A stretch of DNA of 7,604 bases from an uncultured Methanobrevibacter sp. Its GTDB lineage: Archaea > Methanobacteriota > Methanobacteria > Methanobacteriales > Methanobacteriaceae. Positions 1-6,263 of this stretch are shown here, in pieces. Every line of letters starts with the position of its first letter. Within the stretch, counting starts at the first letter, position 1. The stretch spans positions 1 to 7,604 of the forward strand of contig CACZPT010000100.1 in assembly GCA_902783085.1 (NCBI GenBank). The letters run 5' to 3'. Position numbers and translations under genes: made by a program. Under the pieces are notes generated by a model that was not told the DNA's origin, searched no databases, and saw nothing but the letters and a program-made list of their open reading frames with translations.

Positions 1-225
1 CTATTACTAACAACAATAGTCATACAAAGAGGATTTAAAACAAAAACACAACTACAACAACTAGCAGAAGGAAAAATCGAATTTCAACAACCTAAAAATA
101 AAAAAAATAAAAAAAAGAAAGACACAAAAGAAACTAAAGAAAAAACCGAAACCTCAAAGAAAATTGGACAACAAACACTAGAAATTCAACTAAAACAATG
201 TTATAAAACACTTGATTCATTCTGA
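1..225 (+). CDS. 3' end of an unidentified gene with Lys-rich tail (possible transposase C-terminus)
   Basis: Frame 1 is open from the left edge to a TGA at 223-225, giving 74 C-terminal residues; the start lies outside the window. The fragment begins with a short hydrophobic stretch (LLLTTIVIQ), continues with a Gln-rich helix-like segment (TKTQLQQLAEGKIEF), then a low-complexity linker rich in Lys, Thr and Glu (residues about 31-54), and ends in LDSF. I do not recognise a domain. A hydrophobic segment followed by a basic helix near the end is reminiscent of the C-terminus of IS4/IS1634-like transposases, and another insertion sequence sits at the other end of the window, so a transposase tail is a reasonable guess only. 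The purine-rich, A-loaded codon use is stronger than in the neighbouring genes. Confidence 0.6.
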   Translation, partial: LLLTTIVIQRGFKTKTQLQQLAEGKIEFQQPKNKKNKKKKDTKETKEKTETSKKIGQQTLEIQLKQCYKTLDSF

Positions 226-252
226 AAAATCTAGCACCCTATTATATTAATA

Positions 253-261
253 TTTAAAATA
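253..261 (+). promoter_or_regulatory. TATA box of tag, implying a leaderless mRNA
   Basis: TTTAAAATA lies 24 bases before the tag ATG at 286. Archaeal transcription normally starts about 22-27 bases downstream of the TATA box, which puts the start site at or within a few bases of the ATG. No GGAG or GGTG motif precedes the ATG, which agrees with a leaderless transcript. Confidence 0.5.
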
Positions 262-285
262 TACCTTTAATAAATAGTTATAATT

Positions 286-831
286 ATGAAAAGAAGATGT
301 AAATGGGTTGATGAAAAAGAAGAGATTTATATAAAATACCATGATGAAGAATGGGGTATTCCAACATATGATGAAAGGTTACTTTTTGAAATGCTGGTTT
401 TAGAATCATTTCAGGCAGGCCTATCATGGATTACAATATTAAAAAAAAGAGAAGCATTTAAAAAGGCATTTGATGATTTTGATGTCAATAAAGTTTCAAA
501 ATATAATGAAGATAAAGTTAATGAATTATTAGATAATGCTGAAATAATAAGGCATGAAGGTAAAATCAGAGCTACAATAAACAATGCGAACATCTTCATA
601 GAAATTCAAAAAGATTATGGTAGTTTTTGCAAATATATCTGGAAATTTACAGACAATAAAATCATATATGGGGATTATAAAACAAAATCAGAACTATCTG
701 ATGAAATTTCAAAAGATTTAAAAAAGAAAGGAATGAAATTTATTGGTACAACAATAATCTATTCTTATTTAGAATCAATTGGAGTGATTAATAATCACAC
801 AGAAGAATGTTTTAAATATGAATTAATTTAG
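286..831 (+). CDS. tag: DNA-3-methyladenine glycosylase I
   Basis: The protein has 181 residues, the usual length of TAG, a base-excision repair enzyme that removes 3-methyladenine from alkylated DNA in the cytoplasm. It follows the E. coli enzyme closely: an N-terminal RCKWV with zinc ligand Cys5, YHDEEWG with Tyr18 and zinc ligand His19, LFEMLVLESFQAGLSW with Glu40 matching catalytic Glu38 of E. coli, IIRHEGKI, a KFIGTT block at 151-156, and C-terminal zinc ligands His171 and Cys175. All four ligands of the Tag zinc site and the active-site Glu are present, so it should be functional. The gene stands alone with its own TATA box and T-rich downstream DNA. Tag is mainly a bacterial family, so acquisition from gut bacteria is plausible, though base composition matches the neighbours and gives no direct sign of recent transfer. 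Confidence 0.95.
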   Translation: MKRRCKWVDEKEEIYIKYHDEEWGIPTYDERLLFEMLVLESFQAGLSWITILKKREAFKKAFDDFDVNKVSKYNEDKVNELLDNAEIIRHEGKIRATINNANIFIEIQKDYGSFCKYIWKFTDNKIIYGDYKTKSELSDEISKDLKKKGMKFIGTTIIYSYLESIGVINNHTEECFKYELI

Positions 832-889
832 ATTCAATATTATAACATATCTTTAAAAGTTTTTACAATATTGTGTTTGTATGTTTAAG

Positions 890-896
890 TTTTTTT
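890..896 (+). terminator. T-run terminator after tag
   Basis: A run of seven T (with an earlier run of five at 860-864) lies about 60 bases after the tag stop in very AT-rich DNA. Archaeal RNA polymerase terminates on such T-tracts without needing a hairpin, and no strong hairpin precedes this one. Confidence 0.4.
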
Positions 897-904
897 GACA
901 CTTA

Positions 905-1018
905 GTGCTCTTGGTTTATTTTAAGATATGCTGTGTGCATATACTAATGAACTCGTAAGTCAAGAGAAAGTCCAGCAAAACATATTTTCACGGAAATAAC
1001 AGTCTAAGAATAATCTTA
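905..1018 (+). ncRNA. Candidate structured RNA or leader in the 832-1052 gap
   Basis: The gap between tag and the PPOX gene has about 19% GC up to position 900, then about 33% GC from 901 to 1020. The richer part holds nested complementarity: CTCTTG (908-913) pairs with CAAGAG (961-966) and encloses a perfect hairpin ATATGC (926-931) with GCATAT (937-942); a second hairpin is TAAGA (1005-1009) with TCTTA (1014-1018). AGTC occurs three times, at 958, 969 and 1001. No protein reading frame explains the stretch. It could be a small RNA or a 5' leader of the downstream gene; it matches no class I can name, and the strand is assumed from the flanking genes. Confidence 0.25.
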
Positions 1019-1043
1019 CAAAATTATGATAATAGATTAAAAC

Positions 1044-1049
1044 GGTGAT
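1044..1049 (+). promoter_or_regulatory. Ribosome binding site of the PPOX gene
   Basis: GGTGAT, the typical methanogen Shine-Dalgarno sequence complementary to the 3' end of 16S rRNA, ends three bases before the ATG at 1053 and fixes that start. Confidence 0.75.
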
Positions 1050-1052
1050 ATA

Positions 1053-1466
1053 ATGCAGAACATAAAAAAAGTTGATAAGTATCTTGAAGATGCAGGTGTA
1101 TTTTTCCTTGCAACAGTTAACGGCGACCAACCAAAATGTAGACCATTAGGTTTTCATTTAAATATTGAAGACAAAATATATTTTGGTGTTGGAACATTTA
1201 AAGAAGTCTGGAAACAATTACAAGCAAATCCTAAATTAGAAATTATTGCACTGAATAAAGACGGCCAAAGATTTTTAAGATATTATGGAACTGCTAAAGA
1301 AGTTAATAATCCTGAACTTGTTGAAAAAGCATTTGAAATTATGCCTGAAATTGGCGAAATATATAAGGCCAATGGATGGGAAATGGGAATGTTTTATTTA
1401 GATGATGCAACAGCAGAATTTAGAAATATAATGGAAATAGAAGAAACTTTCAAATTCAAGTATTAA
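1053..1466 (+). CDS. PPOX-family flavin split-barrel protein
   Basis: The 137-residue protein belongs to the pyridoxamine 5'-phosphate oxidase-like (PPOX, FMN-binding split-barrel) superfamily. The order is typical: an N-terminal helix, FFLATVNGDQPKCRPLG (residues 17-33, the first barrel strands with the Arg30-Pro turn), DKIYFGVGTFKEVWKQL (40-56), NPKLEIIAL, and a GQRFLRYYGTAKEV strand, then a helical region and a last strand ending in the tail. The compact size fits small anaerobe PPOX proteins, which bind FMN or a related flavin as dimers and act as cytoplasmic reductases or oxidases; it is too short and divergent to be called a true PdxH. The substrate cannot be told from sequence. In methanogens, F420 is another possible cofactor. 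It is preceded by a good GGTGAT site and followed by a hairpin, so it is probably transcribed alone or with the hydrolase 67 bases downstream. Confidence 0.85.
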   Translation: MQNIKKVDKYLEDAGVFFLATVNGDQPKCRPLGFHLNIEDKIYFGVGTFKEVWKQLQANPKLEIIALNKDGQRFLRYYGTAKEVNNPELVEKAFEIMPEIGEIYKANGWEMGMFYLDDATAEFRNIMEIEETFKFKY

Positions 1467-1486
1467 TGCTTTTAACGCATTAATAC
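1460..1486 (+). terminator. Perfect 10-bp hairpin spanning the PPOX stop codon
   Basis: GTATTAATGC (1460-1469) and GCATTAATAC (1477-1486) are exact inverted repeats around a 7-base loop. The TAA stop (1464-1466) lies inside the left arm. No clean T-run follows directly, so it may stabilise the mRNA 3' end or weaken readthrough rather than be a classic terminator. Confidence 0.45.
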
Positions 1487-1533
1487 AATTATTAAAAATA
1501 TAATAATATTTTATTTTTATAACAGGAATTAAA

Positions 1534-2394
1534 ATGAGTGGTAAAAAATCATTTATTGCAAAAATAGCTGAAAGTATTTTAAAATTCACTAAACCTAAAT
1601 ATATGGATTGTGATGAAGATGCTAATGATTTTTTAGTTGAACAATCACAAAATCCTGATAAACCTGTAAGAAGCATTTTTAAAAGCACTTATTTTAATGA
1701 AATGCAAATTTTCACTTATGGAAAAAAAGAATCTAAAAATACAATTTTATACATACATGGTGGAGCTTACATAAAACAGATTAATATGCAACACCATTTA
1801 TTTTGCTTTATGCTATCTAGAAAATTAGATGCATATGTCATTGCTCCTGTTTATCCTCTCGCTCCTAACCATAAAGCGATTGAAAGTTTTAATGTAATTG
1901 TTGAATTATACAGACACCTACTTGAAAATCAAAAAAACATTACTGTAATGGGGGACTCAGCAGGCGGAGGATTTTGCCTATCATTGTGCCAATACTTAAA
2001 TAATATTAAATTACCCCAACCAAAACAGATTATTACTTTTTCACCATGGGTAGATATTTCAATGACAAATACTCCCTATAACAATAAAGATGATCCGATT
2101 TTAGGAGAAATCGGACTTAGAAAAATTGGAGAGTCATGGGCTGGTGATTTAGATACAAAAGATTATAAAGTAAGTCCATTATATGGAAGCAATACAAATC
2201 TTGGCAAAACACTTATTTTTGCAGGCACTAATGAAATATTCTACAAAGACATCGTTAAATACACAGAAAAACTAAAAGACAATGATATTGATGTGAGATT
2301 AATAACTTGTGAAGGAATGTTTCATATATATCCACTATTTCCGATTCCAGAGGCAAGAAAAACATTTAAAGAAATAAAAAAAGAGATAATTTAA
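1534..2394 (+). CDS. Alpha/beta hydrolase, HSL-like esterase
   Basis: The 286-residue protein is an alpha/beta hydrolase of the hormone-sensitive lipase (acetyl-esterase Aes-like) type. The oxyanion-hole motif HGGAY is at residues 75-79 and the nucleophile elbow GDSAGGG at 140-146, with Ser142 as nucleophile. APVYPLAPNHK follows the oxyanion motif at the place usual for this family. The acid position falls in GTNEIFYKD (231-239), where Glu234 or Asp239 could serve, and the general base is His264 in GMFH. No signal peptide or membrane segment is seen, so it is cytoplasmic. It likely cleaves short-chain carboxylic esters; the natural substrate is unknown. An AGGA site at 1524-1527 precedes the ATG at a proper distance, and AT-rich DNA at about 1495-1504 could be its TATA box. 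It converges on the symporter operon. Confidence 0.88.
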   Translation: MSGKKSFIAKIAESILKFTKPKYMDCDEDANDFLVEQSQNPDKPVRSIFKSTYFNEMQIFTYGKKESKNTILYIHGGAYIKQINMQHHLFCFMLSRKLDAYVIAPVYPLAPNHKAIESFNVIVELYRHLLENQKNITVMGDSAGGGFCLSLCQYLNNIKLPQPKQIITFSPWVDISMTNTPYNNKDDPILGEIGLRKIGESWAGDLDTKDYKVSPLYGSNTNLGKTLIFAGTNEIFYKDIVKYTEKLKDNDIDVRLITCEGMFHIYPLFPIPEARKTFKEIKKEII

Positions 2395-2399
2395 TAACT

Positions 2400-2441
2400 A
2401 TTTCATGATATACTTGGCGATTTTTAAAATTTTTATGAAAT
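2400..2441 (+). terminator. T-rich terminator region after the hydrolase
   Basis: Just past the hydrolase stop, ATTTCAT (2400-2406) and ATGAAAT (2435-2441) form a 7-bp inverted repeat around a loop that holds two runs of five T (2421-2425 and 2430-2434). The T-runs are the likely plus-strand termination points. Confidence 0.4.
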
Positions 2442-2444
2442 TAC

Positions 2445-2506
2445 AAAAAAATTAAAATCTAAAAAAAGAATAATAAGGAATAAGTCGATTTAATCGCCTT
2501 TATTCC
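2445..2506 (-). terminator. Hairpin and T-runs ending the symporter operon
   Basis: On the minus strand a hairpin is followed by T-rich DNA. Its outer stem pairs GGAATAA (2477-2483) with TTATTCC (2500-2506), and an inner stem pairs CGAT (2486-2489) with ATCG (2493-2496). The stop codon of the small accessory gene sits in the apical loop (2490-2492). Downstream on the minus strand lie runs of seven T (2461-2467 and 2445-2451 as A on the plus strand). Confidence 0.5.
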
Positions 2507-2603
2507 AATTTAAAATACCATAACCAATACATAACACGGTGGATAATATAATTCCAAGATATACGCCCCAAATCCATGGATCTTCAATTCCAAAAAACAT
2601 CAT
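2490..2603 (-). CDS. Symporter small accessory protein, 37 residues
   Basis: A 37-residue reading frame starts in the TAATG overlap with the symporter stop, sharing one base, and ends at a TAA at 2490-2492. A second ATG directly follows the first (2598-2600), so translation may start at either. GGAAGTGAT inside the last symporter codons is a good ribosome binding site about five bases upstream. The protein begins MMFFGIEDPWIWGVYLG, then forms a single hydrophobic helix (about residues 10-31) and a short polar tail (NWNKGD). Tiny one-helix proteins of this form, with the DPW motif near the N-terminus, are encoded right after SSS symporters in methanogens and are annotated as symporter small accessory protein. 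A role as a small membrane subunit that stabilises or tunes the symporter is inferred; its mechanism is unknown to me. Confidence 0.85.
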   Translation of the reverse strand: MMFFGIEDPWIWGVYLGIILSTVLCIGYGILNWNKGD

Positions 2604-4213
2604 TATGCATCACTTCCTTTAGTATCAATATTTGAAAATGCTTTATTAATAACCTCTTGAGCAGGAGGTTTAGTAAGTAAACTTACAATTATTGTGAATA
2701 AAGCTGAAACAGGAACTGCTATTAACATTACATCAATAAACGGCCATGGAGCTGCAGGTAAAATTGTTTCAACTCCAAATAATGCCATACAGATTCCGAG
2801 ACCTTTAGCGGTTTTTGCAAATACAAATATTAACCAGAATAAACTTACAAAGGTTCCTGAAAGAATTCCGGCAATCGCCCCAAGTCTTGTAATTCCTTTC
2901 CAGTAAAGTGCTCCTAAAAATACTGGTAAAAAAGCTGCAGCACAAATTTCAAAGAATAAACTTGTTCCAAGTGCAACAACACTTCCAGGAAGTGAAAATG
3001 CCATTATCAATGCTAAAATAATAGCTACTAAAATACCGACTCTTGAAATTGAAACTTGGTCTAATTTTTGTTTTGATTTTTTCCTTATGGTACCATAAAT
3101 ATCTACACCAAATGCTGTTCCCTGTGTATGGAGCTGAGAGGATATTGTAGACATTGCAGCTGCAATTAAAGAGAGTAAAAATATGTAAACAAACCATTCA
3201 GGTAATGCCATTGTAATAAATGTTGGAATAATTTTATCGATATTTCCTCCAACAACATCAACTGCGATTTTACCTAATTTTTGGAAGAAATATACATTAG
3301 ATAAAGATCCCACAATATATGCAGTTGTTGGCATGATTGCAATGAAAATACCTCCAATTAAAACAGATCTGTTTAATTCTTTGTCTGATTTAACAGTCAT
3401 AAACCTTACAATTAAAGATGGTTGAGCAAGTACACCAATACCTACACCAATAAGTGTTGAAGATACTAAAGACCACCAGAATGGAGTTCCAAATGTTGGA
3501 AAGCTCGTCCATCCAGTACCTCCCGTTTTAATTGCTTCTGCAGGATATAAATTAACCATGTTTGAAAGTGCTGTATTTGAACTATCAACACCACCTAAAA
3601 GCCAGTATACAAATACAAGTAAGAATACCATTGCAACAACCATGATTGTACCTTGTAAAGCATCCGTATACATAACACCACGAATTCCACCGAACAATAC
3701 ATAAAATGTAATAATGATTGACAGAATAAGTAATGCAATACTGAAATCAATTAAAAGTGAAGATTCTAAAAATCTTGCTGCTCCGATTAATACAACTGCA
3801 GCATATAATGGCATTGCAAGAAAAATAATTGATCCTGATGTATAATGGATAAATTTACTATCAAAACGTTTTCCTAAAAATTCTGGAAATGTTAAAGAAC
3901 CCAACGCATGACCCATACGACGAGTTCTTTTACCTAAAAATACAAATGCAATGAATACACCTACGATAATATTTAAAAATGCCAACCATAGCACACTCAT
4001 ACCATATTCACCAGCAACTCCACCAAATCCAACAATAGCTGCTGTCGATATAAATGTAGCCCCATAACTCATTGCCATAATAAATGGATGTGTATCTTTA
4101 CCAGCTATCATGAAGTCTTCAGAGGAATTTGTTTTTTTCCATGCGTAATAACCTACAAAAACTAATGCAAATATGTAAATTATAAACACAATAGCTAAAA
4201 TCATAATATTCAT
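2603..4213 (-). CDS. Sodium:solute symporter (SSS family)
   Basis: This 536-residue integral membrane protein has about 13 hydrophobic segments and the typical length of the sodium:solute symporter family (LeuT fold), which couples uptake of organic solutes to the sodium gradient. Family marks are SSEDFMIAGK (30-39) after the first helix, GGIRGVMYTDALQ (175-187, the SSS signature region), AQPSLIVRFMTVKS (263-276), and AAAMSTISSQLHT (351-363), where the Ser/Thr residues match the conserved sodium site. The tail after residue 515 is polar. Substrate cannot be read from sequence; relatives carry pantothenate, proline, acetate and other monocarboxylates. AGAGGT at 4222-4227 lies 8 bases before the ATG, supporting the start. 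It is followed by the overlapping accessory gene and lies divergent to an arylacetate-CoA ligase operon, so a carboxylate substrate used by the ligase is an attractive guess. Confidence 0.93.
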   Translation of the reverse strand: MNIMILAIVFIIYIFALVFVGYYAWKKTNSSEDFMIAGKDTHPFIMAMSYGATFISTAAIVGFGGVAGEYGMSVLWLAFLNIIVGVFIAFVFLGKRTRRMGHALGSLTFPEFLGKRFDSKFIHYTSGSIIFLAMPLYAAVVLIGAARFLESSLLIDFSIALLILSIIITFYVLFGGIRGVMYTDALQGTIMVVAMVFLLVFVYWLLGGVDSSNTALSNMVNLYPAEAIKTGGTGWTSFPTFGTPFWWSLVSSTLIGVGIGVLAQPSLIVRFMTVKSDKELNRSVLIGGIFIAIMPTTAYIVGSLSNVYFFQKLGKIAVDVVGGNIDKIIPTFITMALPEWFVYIFLLSLIAAAMSTISSQLHTQGTAFGVDIYGTIRKKSKQKLDQVSISRVGILVAIILALIMAFSLPGSVVALGTSLFFEICAAAFLPVFLGALYWKGITRLGAIAGILSGTFVSLFWLIFVFAKTAKGLGICMALFGVETILPAAPWPFIDVMLIAVPVSALFTIIVSLLTKPPAQEVINKAFSNIDTKGSDA

Positions 4214-4250
4214 AATAAAAAACCTCTGTTAAATACTATTTATTTATGAA

Positions 4251-4259
4251 TATATAAAA
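4251..4259 (-). promoter_or_regulatory. TATA box of the symporter operon
   Basis: On the minus strand TTTTATATA lies about 37 bases before the symporter ATG, preceded by a purine-rich AAGGATAA that could be the BRE. A start site about 25 bases downstream, near 4228, would leave a leader of about 15 bases that just includes the AGAGGT ribosome binding site. Confidence 0.6.
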
Positions 4260-4272
4260 TTATCCTTAAAAA

Positions 4273-4295
4273 TACATTAATGTACATTTTTGTAC
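4273..4295. promoter_or_regulatory. Palindromic operator-like site in the divergent region
   Basis: TACATTAATGTA (4273-4284) is a perfect 12-bp palindrome that overlaps a second palindrome, AATGTACATT (4279-4288). TGTAC occurs at 4281-4285 and again at 4291-4295, exactly 10 bp or one helical turn apart. The cluster sits just upstream of the symporter BRE and TATA box. A TACA-N4-TGTA pattern is the kind of site bound by dimeric helix-turn-helix regulators such as Lrp-type proteins. The regulator is not encoded in the window. The site may control the symporter or both directions. Confidence 0.4.
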
Positions 4296-4406
4296 TATTA
4301 AAGTTTATTGTAATTTTTCCACTAAAAAACAAAAATACTTATAAAAACAACCAATAACATAACAAAAAACTTAATGCAAATTAAACATTAATACAAAAAA
4401 AAGAAG

Positions 4407-4415
4407 TTTTATATT
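4407..4415 (+). promoter_or_regulatory. TATA box of the ligase-ACT operon
   Basis: TTTTATATT lies about 50 bases before the ligase ATG, preceded by purine-rich AAAAAAGAAG as a possible BRE. Transcription would begin near 4435-4440, leaving a leader of 25-30 bases that contains the AGGGAT ribosome binding site (4456-4461). Another weaker candidate is CTTATAAAAA near 4336-4345. Confidence 0.45.
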
Positions 4416-4465
4416 GAACCTGAAATATAATTATAAAATGTAAAAAAAATAAAATAGGGATATTT

Positions 4466-5764
4466 ATGTTTTGGAATGAAAAAGCCGAATGTATGACTAA
4501 ACAAGAAAAAGAAAAAGTCCAACTTGAAAGACTTCAGCAAACAGTTAAGACAGCTTATGAAAATATTGATTTTTATAAAAACATGTTTGATGAAATCGGA
4601 TTAAAACCTGAAGACATAAAAACATTAAAAGATATTGAAAAAATCCCATTTACAACTAAAGATGATTTACGTGCAGCTTACCCATTCGGACTTCTTGCTG
4701 TTCCCCGTGAAGAAATAGTAGAAATTCACGCATCCTCCGGAACTACAGGAAAACCTAGTGTAACTGGATATACTCAAAATGATTTAGATATATGGGGAGA
4801 ATGTATAGCCCGTGGTCTTAAAATGGCCGGAGCTGAAAAAAATGACATTATACAAAATGCTTATGGATATGGATTATTCACCGGAGGATTTGGTATTCAC
4901 CACGGCGGAAATAAATTAGGTGCAATTACAGTGCCAATATCTGCAGGAAATACTGCAAGACAACTTTCAACAATGATAGACTTTCAAAGTGACATATTAA
5001 CCTGTACACCATCATATGCAATGTACTTAGGAGAATCACGACAAAAAGCCGGAATTAGTTTAGATGAAATCAATCTAAAAGCAGGTATCCATGGAGCAGA
5101 AATGTGGACCGACGAAATGAGAAAAAGAATTGAAAAATCCCTAGGAATCAAAACATATAACATTTATGGACTAACAGAAGTAATGGGACCCGGTGTTGCA
5201 CAAGAATGTGAAATGCAAAACGGCATGCACATTCAAGACGATCATTTCTATCCTGAAATAATAGATTCACAAACAGGCGAAACATTAGAACCCGGCCAAC
5301 ATGGAGAACTTGTAATAACTTCCTTAACAAAAACAGGTATGCCTATTTTAAGATTTAGAACTAAAGACTTAACTTCAATAATTGATGAAAAATGTGAATG
5401 TGGAAGAACCACAGTCAGAATGACCAGAATCACCGGTAGAAGTGACGATATGCTAAAAATCAAAGGAGTTATGGTATTCCCATCACAAATTGAAAAAGCA
5501 TTACTTAAAATTGAAGGAATTAGTCCAAATTATTTAATTCATGTGACAAGACCAGATATTTTAGATGAGGTTGAAATAAAAGTAGAAGCATCAAAAGAAC
5601 TATTCTCCGATGAGATAAGAAAAATGGAGAAAGTTGAAAAACAAATTAGCTCCGCAATTAAATCAGAAACAGGTCTTAGAGTAGATGTGACAATATGTGA
5701 ACCTGAAAGCTTACCAAGAAGTGAAGGAAAAGCAGTTCGTGTAATTGATGAAAGAGAATTATAA
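4466..5764 (+). CDS. paaK: Phenylacetate-CoA ligase family enzyme
   Basis: The 432-residue protein is an adenylate-forming enzyme of the PaaK type, which activates an aryl acid with ATP and joins it to CoA; the length is typical. Motifs in order: the phosphate loop SSGTTGKPS (90-98), YGLTE (234-238), FRTKD with Asp301 for ribose binding, [11 protein letters not shown] (324-334), and the mobile C-terminal domain with LPRSEGKA, where Lys422 is the expected catalytic Lys of adenylation. A CECGR pair (about 310-314) is typical of this family. In methanogens such ligases are linked to arylacetate metabolism with indolepyruvate:ferredoxin oxidoreductase, allowing aromatic amino acids to be made from, or turned into, phenylacetate and indoleacetate. 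The exact substrate is inferred. Ribosome binding site AGGGAT is four bases before the ATG. It is cotranscribed with the ACT gene 11 bases downstream. Confidence 0.92.
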   Translation: MFWNEKAECMTKQEKEKVQLERLQQTVKTAYENIDFYKNMFDEIGLKPEDIKTLKDIEKIPFTTKDDLRAAYPFGLLAVPREEIVEIHASSGTTGKPSVTGYTQNDLDIWGECIARGLKMAGAEKNDIIQNAYGYGLFTGGFGIHHGGNKLGAITVPISAGNTARQLSTMIDFQSDILTCTPSYAMYLGESRQKAGISLDEINLKAGIHGAEMWTDEMRKRIEKSLGIKTYNIYGLTEVMGPGVAQECEMQNGMHIQDDHFYPEIIDSQTGETLEPGQHGELVITSLTKTGMPILRFRTKDLTSIIDEKCECGRTTVRMTRITGRSDDMLKIKGVMVFPSQIEKALLKIEGISPNYLIHVTRPDILDEVEIKVEASKELFSDEIRKMEKVEKQISSAIKSETGLRVDVTICEPESLPRSEGKAVRVIDEREL

Positions 5765-5775
5765 ATGGTGATAAC

Positions 5776-6207
5776 ATGGCAGTAAAACAAATATCAGTTT
5801 TCATTGAAAATAAAGAAGGAAGAATAAAAAAAGCTATTGAAACATTAGGTAATGCTGGAATAAACATTCGTGCACTTTCAGTTGGAGATACATCAAAATA
5901 CGGAATTTTAAGATTGATTGTTTCAGATAATGAAAAATCAATAGAAGCTCTTGAAAAAGACGGATTTATTGTAAAAGAAACAGAAGTAATAGTAGTTTCA
6001 GTTTCTGACGAACCAAACGGATTAAATTCAACACTTTCAATACTTGATGATGCAGATATTAATTTAGAATATATTTATGCATTTGTAAGTAGCAATCCTA
6101 ATGAAGCTATCGTAGCTATGAAAGTAGAAGATACACAATCAGCCATTGATGTATTTGAAGCCAATAATGCAAAATTACTAAATAATGAAGACATTGAAAA
6201 GATTTAA
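5776..6207 (+). CDS. Tandem ACT-domain regulatory protein
   Basis: The 143-residue protein consists of two ACT domains and nothing else: the first at about 4-66 with the helix-strand turn GNAGINIRAL (25-34), the second at about 71-140 with the equivalent DDADINLEYIYAF (91-103). ACT domains bind amino acids and pass the signal to an enzyme. The gene starts 11 bases after the ligase stop, with GGTGAT at 5767-5772 as ribosome binding site, so the two form an operon; the same pairing of an arylacetate-CoA ligase with a free-standing ACT protein is common in methanogens and anaerobes. A role as an allosteric partner sensing an aromatic amino acid is likely but inferred, as no catalytic residues are present. 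The insertion sequence begins 33 bases past its stop without damaging it. Confidence 0.9.
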   Translation: MAVKQISVFIENKEGRIKKAIETLGNAGINIRALSVGDTSKYGILRLIVSDNEKSIEALEKDGFIVKETEVIVVSVSDEPNGLNSTLSILDDADINLEYIYAFVSSNPNEAIVAMKVEDTQSAIDVFEANNAKLLNNEDIEKI

Positions 6208-6221
6208 TTCTTTTCAACTTA

Positions 6222-6227
6222 TTTTTT
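6222..6227 (+). terminator. T-run terminator after the ACT gene
   Basis: Six T, followed by nine A, lie 15 bases after the ACT stop, with another four T at 6211-6214. The run lies upstream of the insertion sequence, so the operon's own terminator seems intact. Confidence 0.4.
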
Positions 6228-6240
6228 AAAAAAAAATATA

Positions 6241-6263
6241 GTATTTTTATGAAAGTTCATACC
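6241..6263 (+). repeat. Left terminal inverted repeat of the IS630 element
   Basis: Starting right after TA at 6239-6240, these 23 bases match the reverse complement of 7580-7602 at 17 positions. Shared blocks are the outer GT, the T-run, AAAGT and the inner ATACC. Confidence 0.8.

Noticed and set aside
967..976. GAAAGTCC-like stretch resembling conserved region I of RNase P RNA
   Set aside because: The other conserved regions are missing and the roughly 110-base structured stretch is too short for an archaeal type A RNase P RNA.
1398..1688. 96-codon minus-strand frame across the PPOX-hydrolase junction
   Set aside because: It is antisense to the ends of two well-supported genes, covers the hairpin, and has no ribosome binding site or known motif.
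2949..3197. 82-codon minus-strand frame inside the symporter gene, and other overlapping frames of 60-96 codons
   Set aside because: They lie inside genes with clear homology in another frame or on the other strand, and their products have no recognisable motifs.
4315..4465. Short A-rich repeats upstream of the ligase as a possible CRISPR or iteron array
   Set aside because: There are no repeats of even length with regular spacing; it is simple AT-rich promoter DNA.
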